From: Nelumbo lutea
Taxonomy: Eukaryota; Streptophyta; Magnoliopsida; Proteales; Nelumbonaceae
NCBI GenBank assembly: GCA_022828595.1
Contig: JAKGHH010000005.1
Span: 59,949,655-60,013,654 of the forward strand
Reading direction: 5' to 3'
DNA length: 64,000 nucleotides
Made by a program: the position numbers and the translations under genes. The notes beneath the pieces were generated by a model that searched no databases, was not told the DNA's origin, and saw nothing but the letters and a program-made list of their open reading frames with translations. Positions 1 through 12,426 of this stretch are shown here, one piece after another (the first letter of the stretch is position 1; the number at the start of each line of letters is the position of its first letter).

Positions 1-299
1 TTCAATTCCTTTTATGTTTGGTTAAATGAGCAGGTTGAGCTATCCAGACCTAGTGTCCAATAAAGGGCACCCACCGCAGCCTATGATGGCTATTGGCCAA
101 CCCAATGTTGGCGTATAACACTTAGGGGGCGTTTTTTTTTTTGGGATAAGAGAACTGCACTCAACCACATAATTCTGAAATTATAACCCCCTCTTAAAAA
201 TCACATCATGTCTGTGGATTTGAAATTGATTCACCGTCAAGATTCATCCCATCTGTTCGGTTGGGTTAAGATTTCTGAAGTAGACTGAACAATTTTCTT

Positions 300-645
300 T
301 TTTTGAATTTTCAGAAGGGGGAAAGTTGGTCAATGGGATTTTAGTTCCCATTGACTAAGAATTATATGTTCTTTTTTCAGATTTTATATGGTGACTAAGG
401 AAAGTGTTTTCCCCGATACTCATATCTTAGATGGATAAATAACTTTTCCACTTAGAAGGAAAGTTGTCAACACTTGAATGGGACAAAAACACCCTTTTTG
501 ATAATGGATTTTTATGGTTAAAATGATCATTACCTTATTTACATGAGAAATAAAAAAAAATGAATAATGCATTTACTTAGGTAAATATTTCCTGGGAAAA
601 ATATACCCAGATAAGTGTATTTACCCAGATAAATAACTTACCAAA
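300..645 (+). mobile_element. Dispersed repeat copy 1 (unclassified MITE-like element)
   Basis: This stretch is homologous, in reverse orientation, to 20370-20715. Matching blocks include the tracts around 'ggtcaatggg', 'ttcccatt', 'gggacaaaaa', 'ttatggttaaaatg' and 'ttatttacatgagaaat', in the same order once one copy is reverse-complemented. By eye the best blocks are about 85-90 percent identical. The G-rich tract at about 124-131 (ggggggcgttt-like) and the 'cttaccaaaaaac' near 640 could be degenerate inverted ends, but I could not fix exact termini or a target duplication. No coding capacity is seen. Confidence 0.6.
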
Positions 646-1210
646 AAACAAATAGAGCATTAGACTAATTCTTATGAATGGCTCTAGAAGGCTGACAACA
701 GCTTTTCTTTCTAGCTAGGGCTTTACATATCTAATGCTTAGCATTTAGATTAATTCTCACGCATGCCTAGAGAGATTGACAGAACAGCTTTGCTAGGGCT
801 TTCCATGGGACCCTTTAAACTTTTAATTGTTTTTCTTTTCGACATTATCCTTGTGTGTTGCTTCTAGCTTTTATTTTTTGTGTTTTCCCTTATCCTAATT
901 CCACCATCATGTCTGAAAAGACATAGAACCATTTTTTGTATTCTCCAGTCAGCTTTCAGCCTCTCCAAGACTTATATCGCAGTCCAGCCATTTGTTTTGC
1001 AGTAGTATAAATGCATGAAAGGGAAAATGAGATAAATGTAAATTCAGGCTCATTTTTGCTTTAGTTTGCTTCAGGTATTCTTTACTTCATTTGCAATGCA
1101 AACCGCGAATTTTCAGGTCAATAATTTTAATTGTTTAATGATTTTTTCTTTTTTATATTTTTTAATCTCAAATCACATAACAAGATCCAAATATAATAGT
1201 ATCTCTCAAG

Positions 1211-1625
1211 TATGGGTGTCAATTGGACTGGATTTGGTCTAATCCAATCCAATCCAATGTGATTTCATTATAAATGGACCAGGTCAAATCCAATCCAATG
1301 AATGTTTTGAATCAATTTTGATCAGTCCAATTCAATGTCTGGACCATCCAATTTGTTTAAATTCATTTTGATTTAGATTGGTTTCAACCTAAACCCGGTC
1401 CATTGATACATATAATCTTATCTTATATCAATAGACTTGATATTGGCTTAATCCAATCCATTCCAATATAAATTTGTTATGGATGGGCCAGGTTCAATTC
1501 AATCTAATAAATATTTTAGATTGGATTGGTCCGATCCAATATGTCTTATTGGTCCATCCAATTTGTCTAAATTGATTTTGGACCGGATAGAGTCCAATCT
1601 AAAAACTGGTCCATTGACACCCTTA
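1211..1625. mobile_element. hAT-like MITE, 415 bp
   Basis: The ends are inverted repeats: the left end reads TATGGGTGTCAATTGGAC and the right end, reverse-complemented, reads TAAGGGTGTCAATGGACC. They are flanked by a near-perfect 8-bp duplication, ctctcaag at 1203-1210 and ctctcaat at 1626-1633 (7 of 8 match). An 8-bp duplication with a TA(A/T)GGGTGTC terminus suits the hAT superfamily. The interior is a series of degenerate 'ccaatccaat' / 'ggattgg' blocks and has no transposase. A related but more decayed sequence lies at about 50851-51660. Confidence 0.65.
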
Positions 1626-1648
1626 CTCTCAATTTGTAGTTGTCCATT

Positions 1649-1658
<10 letters not shown>

Positions 1659-1707
<49 letters not shown>
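1659..1707. repeat. (AT)n microsatellite, about 49 bp
   Basis: Uninterrupted alternating A and T immediately right of the hAT-like MITE. Likely length-polymorphic. Confidence 0.95.
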
Positions 1708-1710
<3 letters not shown>

Positions 1711-2543
1711 TTTTGATAAGGGCCTTATTTGGTGCCACTATTCCACTTGCGTTGCTATTTGCTAGGTACGTATCAATTTGTATCTATTGTTATGTCAGTG
1801 TCATGGTTGACATGGAACTCTCACCAATTTGCATTGATGCGTATTGGTTAGTACAAACTGATATGTAAAGATACGGTATAATTAATGCTTCTCTAATTTC
1901 AGTTCGGATCAGGTAGGCACTGTCATGGTCTATCAGTTTTTTTAAGAGGAAAAAATATACTCTCAGAATTGAAAGTTTTATTTTTTTTAATCAAAGTGGG
2001 GTTGAGTGCTTGATCACTCTCCATAGAACAAGGAAAAGTTATGTTTTTTTTTTTTAGTTATTTCAGAGGATTTACATTTTTAGGTTTTTGAAATGCATGG
2101 ATATGCTGATCTCCTGATTAAATTATGATTAAATTATGATTAAATTATAATGTTTTAATTTGTTTGTATGAGTAGATCTATGTATTTTCGAGAGGCTACA
2201 AATTTAAAAAATATACTAATTTATCTTTCCTTCTATTTTCTATGATTTTGATAGTAAAAAATGGCCATGCATACATTAGATCAATGATATTCAATTAAAA
2301 TCCATGGATCAATCAATAATTTATATAAAATGGAATTGTTAGTTTTTGGTAATTTATAGAAATAAATATTAATGAAACATGAGATAATTATTTTAGTAAT
2401 TAGTTAAAATTCATCAATTAACATGATTTTGTCTGTGAGAGCTATGAATCTTCTACCACTCTTATGGATGTGAATGATATGTTATGAGACTAAAACTACA
2501 TTTTTTTTAATTACTACGTACTAATTTATTTTAAAATAAATAG

Positions 2544-2595
2544 TAGTGCATTAATTTTTAATATATATATATATATATTAAAAATTAATGCACTA
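2544..2595. repeat. Perfect 52-bp palindrome with a (TA)n centre
   Basis: The two 26-bp halves are exact reverse complements with no spacer. Each outer arm is TAGTGCATTAATTTTTAA and the centre is an alternating TA tract. It could extrude as a cruciform, or be the relic of a small foldback element. No gene lies nearby. Confidence 0.9.
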
Positions 2596-4919
2596 GCATA
2601 TTAATGTTAAGTTGACTTAAACTTTTGAGTTTCAATGGACAATTTAATGTATTTTTTCTAATTATTATATTTATTTATAATGACAAAAAAATAATAATTA
2701 ACACGTACAATTAGTTTATGGTTGTTTTATGTTTCAAAGCGTTCTACAACTTTGAAGTTTAAACTATAATGATTTATCGTCATATTTAGGATTTTTTTTT
2801 TTAATTTTTAATAAATTAGGAATTGGGATATTAAAATCAGATGAACAAACAATTTTTTTTAACAAAAAAAGGATGTATATTTAATGACTGGGACCATTGT
2901 TTTCTTAACTTGTTATATATACGTGGCATAAGTCACTAAAAGTATATATTGTTATATTTTTACTAGGGCCAATACGGCAATACTTGCCTTGGCCTCACGT
3001 CAATATGACCATGAAAATGTAATACACCCATTTTCCTCTCTTCTCCTCCCTGTTGCAAGTACAAATGCACGTCGATAGTTCTAGTATGGTTAGGACTTAG
3101 GAGAACAAACCATTGGCATGTATGCAGGTCAGCAAGTGATATCACGACTTCGTCGGCGATGTTCTGGCAACCGGCAATACTGAGTTGTTCTCTAGCTTTT
3201 TTCCATTATTTTTCTCGTTTCACCTTTTTTTTTTCCACGAAAATCATTATTTTCAAGTTTTTTTTTTTTTTTCGTGGAGGTGGAGAGCTGCAAATTGAAC
3301 CGAAAACAATAATAGATTAACCGGATTAAGAAACGAATGCAGTGTAGTCCGTTAACGTTATCGTTACGGTTAATAAGGAAATCAGATCAGAGCTAAGAGC
3401 TTTCAATCTGTGGGCCCCGCATAGCATCAGTGTCCCGTCATGAACCAGTCGTTTGATGAGACACCGAAGTCCAAAAACTCCTAACATTTCTCCACTTGGC
3501 AATTGGCTGTAAAGCAAGTAGCAGTCTATATCCCGAACCCGGAAAGCACGAGCAACTCCCCAACTTCTGAACTTTGACTCCTGTTTTCTTTCTCTCCAAT
3601 CAACGACCCTCAAACCACGAGCATTTATTTATTTATTTTTTCTTATCGGAAAAGAAAAAAGCAGAAAAAGACAAAGAAGAATGGGCCTTGGGAAGGAGAT
3701 GGGCTTAGGTGGCAAGGGCGAGTGGACAGAAAGCAAGCAAAGCGACTGATAAATAAGCGAGGGAGGGGCTTCTCCTCAATCCTCAGTCCTCTTTTTTCTC
3801 CTTTCTCACGCGCATCGTAGCGAACCCGCATAGGCATTACATGTGACCCAGTTCCATTCCAGATTCCTGATTCCGCCGACCAAACGCACCCTTTTCTTCC
3901 CCTTTGTGCCGTGGCTCTCATCACTCTTCACTCATCTCTGATATCTCCTGAATGCTTGTTTAGTTTCGTTGGTTTCTGCCTTCTCCTCTTACATCTACAT
4001 GGGTGGGTCCCAACGGTTTACCACCCGCAATGAATTGCGACCCGCCAAGTGTTGAAGCACAACTTCCCAAGTACCTGCAAAAGTAAAGAAAAAAAGTTGG
4101 GAATCAGCACACGTGTGGTGTCAAACTCCTGACGCGACAAACATGCGTGTCTATTGTGAGTTTTAGCTCACAAGCCAGATTCAATGCATCTCATCCGTGG
4201 CAACTACAAATGGAGAGTTTGGTGCCACGTGGCTAACAATGGAGTTGTAGATTCCTGTATGTTTCTTGTTAGGTAGCCGTCAAACACGTTGCTTGTGTCT
4301 ATTCGTAAAGGCAGGAACTGAGGAAGGAAGAAGTTGGGAATGATAGAGAGAGAAAAGAGATCTCTCTTTACTTCTTTAGTTTATGGGAGAGAAGTTTATA
4401 AAGTTAGGTTTCATCAATCGAAGTAGGGACGATTATAGACTGAAAAGCTGAAGAGAAGAAGGTCGTCAAAAACAATGAGAGAATAAATAAAGAAAGCTGG
4501 CATGATTACTTGCAAAGAAAGAAGCTTGGAAGGAAAGGTTCTTTCATGTTCTCGATCTATCTGTGTTTTTTTTTTTTTTTTTTTTTTTTGTTTTTTCTCC
4601 TGTTCTTTCTCTGCGAATCAAAACCAGTAATTTTTTAGCATCTCCAAGGCCTCCGGTTTTGACCATTAAACCCTCAAAGAAAATAAAAAAGAAGAGGGGA
4701 AGAGATCCAACACGAGAAAGAAATTCTAAAATGCTTGAAGCATGTGAGGGAATTGCGAATGTCATGACCATCAACGAATCTTATTCTTTCTTAATGGACT
4801 AGCTCAAAAATATCAAAGGAACCAAAGACGGAACATTTTTAACAATTCAACTAGTTTTAGACTTTGGTGTGTCGTTGGGTTTGTTTATTTGTTCTTAAGC
4901 TTATTAAGCTTATTAAGAT

Positions 4920-4923
<4 letters not shown>

Positions 4924-4958
<35 letters not shown>
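4924..4958. repeat. (CT)n microsatellite
   Basis: Uninterrupted CT repeat of about 35 bp in non-coding DNA, preceded by a short internal duplication of 'cttattaag'. Confidence 0.9.
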
Positions 4959-4959
<1 letters not shown>

Positions 4960-7913
4960 CTTCCCACACTATTTGCTAATAACTCGGCCCTTGGACCTAC
5001 TAGTGTGCGTCTCTCCATGTACAAACTCCTAAAACCCAAGAATTAAGCTAACTTGAGTTGATCCCCTATCAGTAGTCTATCACTAACTTCTCTGAAAACA
5101 CTGTGATTTGAAAAAGAAAAGGGAAGAGCTAGAGGAGTTATAAAAAAAGAAAGAAAATGAAGAGAATCAAAAGCTTTCCATGTTCGGCTACAACCACAAG
5201 ACTAGGTTCAGGGAAGAGAACCATGAACATAAAGACGAATTGTCCTGTCGGAAAAACCAGACCATCTCACAAGTCATAACCCATCATCTTCTCTCTATCT
5301 TTGCTCTATCGACTGACAACGAGGGTAGAAAAATACCAACAAGTGTTCTTGGACTACGTGTTTCTTTTACTTTTTAACACCTCCAACACAATTTAATAAT
5401 AAACCGGGTAATGGGACGACTTAGGGAGAGAATACAGACAATGCCAGATGGCTGGCTTTCGATCTTTCATGCTGCAGACCCTTCCAGGACGGAACAAGAA
5501 TCACGGATACGTAGCCACGTATACCTCGAGAAAAAAAAGAAGTGAAGAAAAAAAAAAGCAACAAGAATGTCACTTAAAAGCACCACCACGCCCTGAAAAA
5601 GAGAGTGCGACTACAATCCAGATTCCACCAGAGCTCCTCGGTTGATAAAATTGAAATGCATTTAGAGTATCTTTTATATATGATGAGTAGGGTGAAGCCA
5701 AGTCAATAACTGTAAGCATTATAAGCATTATAGTAATTGTAAGTTACAGAATAGAATAGAGAGAGAGAGAGCTTTTGATCCATTTTAACAGTGCAATTTC
5801 TATGCCCTCCTCAAATTTAATCCATACTGAGTTTTAAAGTTTAATAGATGAAAAGAAAAAGAAAGAGAGGGTATTATTGTCATACAAAATTTTATGGATT
5901 TTTTTGTTTTTTTTTTTTTTATAATTTTGAGGAATTGAATATTGTATTTTTTATTAATTAATTGGGAGTTGGGACTGAGGGTTTGTGTTGTCTTTTTATT
6001 CTTTTTCTTTGTTTTGGATTGGAGGCTTTACTTTTGCGGTGCTGTCCTCTAGTTTTGTAGTCCTCGAGTCGTGAAAGCCCTTCCTCCCAGAGTCGATGAA
6101 TGTAGTCATTCAACATCATCATCTTCATCATCATTTCCCTCGTTAATGGATAAGTGGGGTCGGTAGCAATAATTCTGTTTCATCTTATTCTCTGACATTG
6201 TGTCTTATTTGCGAATTGGATAAATCTTTTATTTACTTCTAATTTCTTCTCCAACTGTTGTTTTGAGAGTAGGGATTTGCACGGAATCACTAATTCTGAA
6301 TACAGCACATTCTTTAACACTCCTTTCACACTATCAAGTTAAAAGATGTATGTATCATTTATTTTTATGTGCTTCTGTGATCTGTCTCTCACTGTGTCTG
6401 TCTCTCACTCTGTCTCTGTCTGGCTGCCTATGTGTCTGTACGTACTTAGTAAAAAAATTTATTATATATCTATATAATAAGATCCCCCCCTCCCCCCCTC
6501 TCTCTCTCTCTGCTTCTGCTGCTCCAAAGAAAACGATAGGCGACTATCTATTGGCATGCAACCTCTATATTGTACAATTGGTGGGTACCAGGATCCAATG
6601 TTTCTGAATCCCATAAATCAAATTAATTAAGAAAAACATAAGGCACGCTCAAGTGAACTAAGTGAAAGAATAGGCCTATTGTTGGATATTTAACGAGTGA
6701 AGAATTGTGATTTTAGTGGTTTGTGCATAGAATGCAAGCTCATCATCATGCCAAATAGTTTTTCATATATTAAGCAATGAGGTTTAACTTCTCCATCCAC
6801 TGGTAGCACTTTTCCTTCAATGTCCCATGAGGGCATGGGAAGTGTTACACAAATGTGAGAGAACTTGGCCAAGTGACCGTCACGAGTGAACATGTCAGTG
6901 TTGCCAAGGCCGTCGGACCTAGAATTTTTTATTGAGGTAGGCCAAAGCCTTGTAAACATGGATATATAAGAGGTCAAAAGATAGAAAATATGGGTAGAAA
7001 GGGAAAAATATGTGTAGGATTTAAATAGGGGGATTTTCAAGGCATAAGGGGGCCATGGCTCCCCTCTGCCCCTGAGTGTTCCGAACATATGGTGTGGGCA
7101 TCATGTGTACAGAATACTGACATATCCCCTTTAATTGGTTACTTACCCAGATTTGCACACTTGTGTTGGCACCACATCCAAACTTTATTATGACTTATGA
7201 CTACCTTCAAAAAATGAGAAATACAATATATGCTCCCACATGCAATGCGAGTTATAAAAGATGAATGGATAAATTAATAAATGAAATAGAAAGGAAAGGA
7301 AAAACAATTCTCTTCTTACTATCTTAGCATTTGATGTATGTATAGTAACTTATAACCCTCAAATCTCTAGCTCCTCAAATTAAAAGTCTGCATTTCTAAA
7401 TCTAAACCTAAGATACTTCTTGAAGTTTACATTAGGTGCATCTTGATTATGGAGAAACTAATGTGATCAAAGACATAGCATTTTGGAGAATGCAAAAATT
7501 ATTACCAAATAAAAGGTATGATGAATAAGACATTGGTGTTCATAATCCCCTTTTAGTCTGAGCATAAACCTTAGCATATTTGGAGAGTGAACATCTTTCT
7601 TCCTAGCTCCTTGTTGAAAATGATTAAATCCAGCATCTCCTCTCCCAATAAACCAAGTAGCCCTAAAGAAACCAAAATGCATACTTCGTTTTAAAATAAG
7701 GGCTAGCTAATAGTTGAAATTAAAATAAGGCCCAATAAAGTTCATGCTACAAATTTCTAAAACTAATAAGCAATATCCTTCTTGGGTTTAGAATGATGAA
7801 ATTCTTCTATCTTCATCTTGTGTTATCAAGTCATGAGGGGTATCACATGCGAACTTATTAAATCCTTCTATCCCTTCATCTTGCATTCGTCATAGACCCA
7901 ATGCCACTCTTTA

Positions 7914-8032
7914 GGCTCAGTTTGGAAAGAGTACAAATGCAAATATGTATGGTGCAAATACATGCAAAATCATACAAAATTTATGGTTTTACACTTTACA
8001 TATTTACATTTGTATTCCTTCCAAACTGAGCC
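7914..8032. mobile_element. Tourist-like (PIF/Harbinger) MITE, copy 1
   Basis: The terminal inverted repeats begin GGCTCAGTTTGGAA and end TTCCAAACTGAGCC. The similarity continues inwards through the 'gtacaaatgcaaatatgta' region. The 119-bp element is flanked by TTA at 7911-7913 and 8033-8035. A 3-bp TTA/TAA duplication is characteristic of PIF/Harbinger. Two further copies are at 17639-17744 and 25401-25506. Non-coding. Confidence 0.8.
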
Positions 8033-9076
8033 TTAGGTGTAGTATTCATTGGAAGTAAAGCTTCGAAGCCTATGCTACTTTAAGATTTATTAGAAAGGGA
8101 CACTCCAAGGGTTTTCATTTAAAAATGGTATTTGCTTATTAATCTAATTAAGTAGTATAATATATTTTATTTAAGATATTTGTGTTGGTTTTAGAATGCC
8201 CATAATACTTATCACGGCATTGTAAAAATGAAAGATGTGACACCATCCATGACATTATATGGCTATATATGCTGATTGATGCAAAAAAAAAAAAATCTAT
8301 GCATGGTAACTAACAAAATATTATGGTTTCTTTTGTAAGGATGATAATATTTTAATTTCATTTTTAATAACATTTAATTGTTTCTTGCCAAATCAAATAT
8401 TAAAATACTGGATTTAAAACATAAAATTTATTAATAAAAAGAGCTAATGGTTATAACTTAATAAGATAATGTAAACCGAGAGAGAGAGGGGGAGAGAGAT
8501 TCATCTTACTTAGGGTAATGATAGAGTTACTAAGAAATTCTTTTAGGGTAACACCACTTGTCAGAACGGGTTTAGGGTATTAACCACTTGTGAACTGAAA
8601 ACATGGGAGACTATTTGAAGTGTTAAGTGAAGTAGCTTTTGGGGAGGGATGAGGGTTGTTTAACCTTTAAAGTTTAAACTGTACATTACCTTTATTATGG
8701 TTGTATTATCACACACATCATTGTTGATTGTATTCACGTATATTAAATTCGAGCTACAGAACTAACCAGCTGCTGGTTTTGTTATTTCTGGTTAGGTTGG
8801 AGCTGCTAGTTTCTTCGAGCTTTACAACGGGCGTTTCATCCAAAGCCTCTCTCTCTCTCTCAAGGTCCCCCCTTTCCCTCTCCCAAACTTAAAGTCTTAA
8901 TCAAGAAGTTTTACCAATTCGGGTAGGTTACTGTTCGTTTTAACTTTGGTTTATTACATTCCACGATTAGAGATCCGGTCCGGCGGTCCGGTTCGGACTT
9001 GACATCTCATTATGAAACCTGTTTTTGGAAAGAACCCGAAATCCGTGGGTTCGACTTCAATGTATAGGCCGTATCT

Positions 9077-9122
9077 CCACGTGGTACGATCCACGTGATC
9101 TACGATTGTCATGTCCACGTGG
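9077..9122. promoter_or_regulatory. Three G-boxes in the TPP promoter
   Basis: CACGTG occurs at 9078-9083, 9092-9097 and 9116-9121. The first and third sit in the perfect palindrome CCACGTGG. They lie about 190-230 bp upstream of the TATA box of the trehalose-phosphate phosphatase gene. CACGTG is the core bound by plant bZIP (ABF/HY5-type) and bHLH (PIF/MYC-type) factors, so abscisic-acid, light or jasmonate input is plausible. A GTGGGGCC at 9195-9202 also fits the TCP-factor consensus GTGGGNCC. That these sites work is inferred from position and motif only. Confidence 0.6.
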
Positions 9123-9308
9123 AACATTTGCCAGCTCATTGTAGACGATGCTGTTGTTGTGACGGCGAAGACGGCGCATGAGTCCAATTCTTATGTGGGG
9201 CCCATGTTGAACACTCAGGATTTCCGGGGCCCGTCTTGTTATGGGGACCACCCTCTTTGGTGTTAATAGGAGGAGAGGCTTCGTCTGTTTGTGTCCTGCA
9301 AGCAATTC

Positions 9309-9315
9309 TATAAAT
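9309..9315 (+). promoter_or_regulatory. Probable TATA box of TPP
   Basis: TATAAAT lies 500 bp upstream of the start codon, just before a pyrimidine-rich stretch (9333-9365) where plant transcription usually begins. The inferred start is about 9335-9350, which places the CT-rich tract in the leader. Confidence 0.6.
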
Positions 9316-9411
9316 TGACTAGACGCGGTTCTATCTCTCACTCCCCTCCGACATCGCTCTCCACTCCATTCTCTAACTTCTATTAAGTCGTCTCTCTTTT
9401 GGAGCCCAGCG

Positions 9412-9414
<3 letters not shown>

Positions 9415-9447
<33 letters not shown>
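9415..9447 (+). repeat. (CT)n tract in the TPP 5' leader
   Basis: About 16 uninterrupted CT units between the inferred transcription start and the start codon. CT/GA tracts in plant 5' leaders are common and can bind GAGA-binding BPC factors. Length variation between accessions is likely. Confidence 0.8.
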
Positions 9448-9449
<2 letters not shown>

Positions 9450-9657
9450 TGCCTGTGTGGTTTTCTGTTCGCGATTCCCTATTGAGTTAGTTTTCTAACC
9501 CTGACACTTAACCCAAGAAGCTACAGAGCATAAGCAGAACCCCCCTTTTCTCTGTTGCTTCTTCTTCTTCCTCGTCTACTACCAATTCTTCCTCCTATCA
9601 ACCTTATATTCTAATTTGCTCAGTCTCTTCTTCACACGGAGGTTGGGAGATTCTCAG

Positions 9658-9786
9658 GTATTTGGGGTTGTAATGTTAATCTGTCTGATTGGTATTTATG
9701 GGGTTTGAATTTTGAGTGGTCTTTAATCGAACGAGCAATAGCAATCTGGTTTTGAGTCTCTGAATGGTTCTACGTTGTTTTTGTAG
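9658..9786 (+). other. Probable 5'-UTR intron of TPP
   Basis: A donor (CAG/gtattt) at 9658 and an acceptor (tttttgtag) ending at 9786 bracket 129 bp of T-rich sequence 22 bp before the TPP start codon. The segment contains three ATG triplets (9673, 9698, 9764). Its removal leaves no ATG between the inferred transcription start and 9809. That supports both the intron and the chosen start codon. Not confirmed by transcript data. Confidence 0.55.
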
Positions 9787-9808
9787 TGCATTCGATTGAA
9801 GGGAAGAA

Positions 9809-11996
9809 ATGACGAAGCAGAACGTTGTCGTTTCCGATGTGAAGTGCGGGATTAATGATATGATCTCAGTCGTGCCGAAGGGGTCTCTGTTTCCCTCGAC
9901 GGGACAGAAACCACCCAAGGCACCAGATGGGTACGTAGGCATTTCTCGCAATAAGTTCTTGAAAAAACTTGAAACAGGGGGAGGTGCCAGAATCAATCCC
10001 TGGGTTGAATCCATGAGAGCCTCTTCTCCTACACATATTAAGTCCAACCCATCTCTGTCTTCGACTGTTCATCAAGAAGACTCCTGGATTGTAAGTAGAA
10101 GTGCCCTTCAGAAGCTTTCATAAAAACTTCATCTCCTTCTGTTATTTTCTCGGACAATGACTGATACGGTTTCCTTGTTGAATTACTGGAAACCGCAAAA
10201 ACAGCTTGATCATCCTTCTGCCTTGAACATGTTCGAGCAGATCATGAGTGCTTCAAAAGGAAAGCAAATCGTCATGTTTCTCGACTACGATGGTACACTA
10301 TCGCCCATCGTGGACGACCCAGATCGAGCTTTCATGTCCCGGGCGGTTAGTTATTCTGTTCTTTTGTTGCTTGGATTCTGAAAAATTTCTTCCATGTATC
10401 TCTATGGCTTGACTTTCTTTTATCTTCATTTCCTTTCCGTTACTCACCACTTTCTGTTTCTTTTTTATTTTTTTTTGGCCTGGTTATACAGATGAGGGCA
10501 GCCGTAAAAGCCGTGGCAAGATACTTCCCCACTGCCATCGTGAGTGGAAGGTGCAGAGACAAGGTATTGTACAATCATCATTTGCTTCCAAAGATCTAAA
10601 TTTGAGTCTTTGGATTCAAACCATCTCCACCTCTAGTGATCACTTAACCCACGAGTCCACGAGTATTTCTTTTTGGGTCCATTTCTAATCGAATGATTTT
10701 TTTTTCCCTTTGCTTTAAAATTTGCAGGTTTACAACTTTGTACGTTTAGCAGAGCTGTACTACGCAGGTAGCCATGGAATGGACATTAAAGGACCAGCCA
10801 AAGGTCCGAGATACAGCAAAGTGAGTAGTACTGCAGCAACAAACCATTATTACTCTTTATTTCTATCTAAAATGATGTCCGCTTCCCTTCTAACAACGTT
10901 TTTCTTTAAAAATTTATTTTGGGACTTTTCAGGGTAATGAGCCAGTTCTCTTCCAACCCGCCAGTGAATTCTTACCCATGATAGATGAGGTTGGCTTTCT
11001 CTTAAATTATCTAATATATAAACTGCAATAATATCACTTCCACTAAAGAGATCCAAAACAATAATGTACTAAAGCTCTACTTTTTTGCTTTTCCTTGTGG
11101 GGTTTTGGTTATAATGCTCAGGTGTACAAAGCATTGGTGGAGAAAATCAAATCCATCCCAGGAGCCAAGGTGGAGCATAACAGGTTCTGTGTGTCTGTGC
11201 ACTTCCGCTGTGTTGATGAAAAGGTATCAATTATCAATCCGAGCCATTCCTTGTTTATTTATTTCAATAATGTATATATTAATGTATGGTTTTTTAAGTT
11301 GAATGTATGCCTTCCAAAAGATATTTAGTTTGAATAGATGCATGAATTTCAGAAATGGGGTTCACTAGCGGAGCAGGTTCGAACTGTGCTCAAGGAGTAC
11401 CCAAAGCTTCGACTGTCTCAAGGGAGGAAGGTAAGACGCGTGGAATCCATTTGCTGGTTACCATGCTGTTCTCTCTCTCTCTCTCTCTAGATAGAGTGGT
11501 TGAACTATAGTGTCATGGAAATAAGTTTGAGATGTCTGACTTGATTTTATTGTTGTTTCTTGTTCCACAATAATACAGGTACTTGAGATCCGTCCGACTA
11601 TTAAATGGGACAAAGGGAGGGCCCTGGAATTTCTGCTGGAATCACTCGGTAAGTTTTTATTTAAAACTCTCACAAAGTCTATTTATTAGTTAAATCTCTG
11701 TTTGTTTGTTTGTTTGAAGTTGGGTCTTAATGTAATTCTGAGCTTTATGAAAAACAGTGTTAGAAGCAAGTAATTCACCCCACCTTGAAATATTTTTCTA
11801 TTATTAAGTTTACAATATAATATAATATATAATTGTGACATCGGACAGTTTACTAATTTGTTTGTTTATTATTCACTTGTTCTAGGGTACGCCAACTGTA
11901 GTAATGTTTTGCCTGTTTATATTGGAGATGATAGAACAGATGAAGATGCATTCAAGGTATCCAATGTTATGTTTTCAATTAATCTAACCCATATTC

Positions 11997-12037
<41 letters not shown>

Positions 12038-12426
12038 TTATTGCACTTGTCCTTTTCTATATTATTATATTATTAATGGAACATAAATGATGCATTAATT
12101 ATTTTATTTTCTTTGATCTCATTAGGTTTTGCGCGATAAAGGACTAGGTTTTGGAATTCTTGTGTCTAAAATTCCAAAAGACACAAATGCTTCTTACTCT
12201 CTTCAAGAACCATCCGAGGTGAGAACTTAACTCTCCATGCATTTTTTTTTTCTCTTTTTGATATTTTAATTTCTATTGCAATAAATTAAGCTTTCGATAT
12301 ATTAATTCATTTGTGATCGGTTTTGTTTGTTTTCAGGTGATGCTCTTCTTGCACCGTCTGGTGGAGTGGCAAAGACTGTCACGAGGGCGCCCTCGAGAGT
12401 CTAAAATTTACAATACAAGCACATAA
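9809..12426 (+). CDS. TPP: Trehalose-6-phosphate phosphatase
   Basis: The enzyme removes phosphate from trehalose 6-phosphate to give trehalose. It is the second step of trehalose synthesis and lowers the sugar signal T6P. Coding exons are 9809-10090, 10205-10345, 10492-10563, 10728-10820, 10933-10989, 11122-11223, 11353-11430, 11579-11648, 11886-11956, 12126-12218 and 12337-12426, all GT-AG. They encode 382 aa, normal for plant TPPs. Visible motifs: N-terminal [22 protein letters not shown] motif [11 protein letters not shown] with Asp121 and Asp123; motif II SGR at 159-161; [15 protein letters not shown] with Lys287; motif [10 protein letters not shown] at 312-319. All catalytic residues are intact. 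The second exon could be extended by intron retention, which would open an alternative ATG at 10157; the spliced form SWI-LDHPSAL fits the family better. Complete and probably functional. Which plant paralogue it is cannot be decided here. Confidence 0.96.
12002..12034. repeat. (TA)n microsatellite in a TPP intron
   Basis: Alternating TA of about 33 bp in the intron between the ninth and tenth coding exons. It does not touch the splice sites. Confidence 0.9.

Larger units (their letters stand above)
1..9050. other. Gene-free spacer left of TPP
   Basis: I see no reading frame here with recognisable protein content. The open frames are short and run through (AT)n, (CT)n or poly-T tracts. The stretch is AT-rich, with poly-T runs and degenerate transposon pieces listed separately (300-645, 1211-1625, 7914-8032). 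A 12-bp unit (attaaattatg-like) is repeated three times near 2120-2150. The minus-strand open frame of 132 codons at 6690-7088 matches nothing I know. Confidence 0.6.

Noticed and set aside
1479..1868. 129-codon plus-strand open frame
   Set aside because: It runs through the hAT-like MITE and a 49-bp (AT)n tract, giving an artificial Ile-Tyr repeat.
6690..7088. 132-codon minus-strand open frame
   Set aside because: No recognisable domain or splice partners. The 'ggggcagaggggagccatggc' type sequence resembles decayed transposon DNA.
9057..9341. Minus-strand open frames over the TPP promoter
   Set aside because: They overlap G-boxes and the TATA box of TPP, have no homology and no start context; promoter sequence read backwards.
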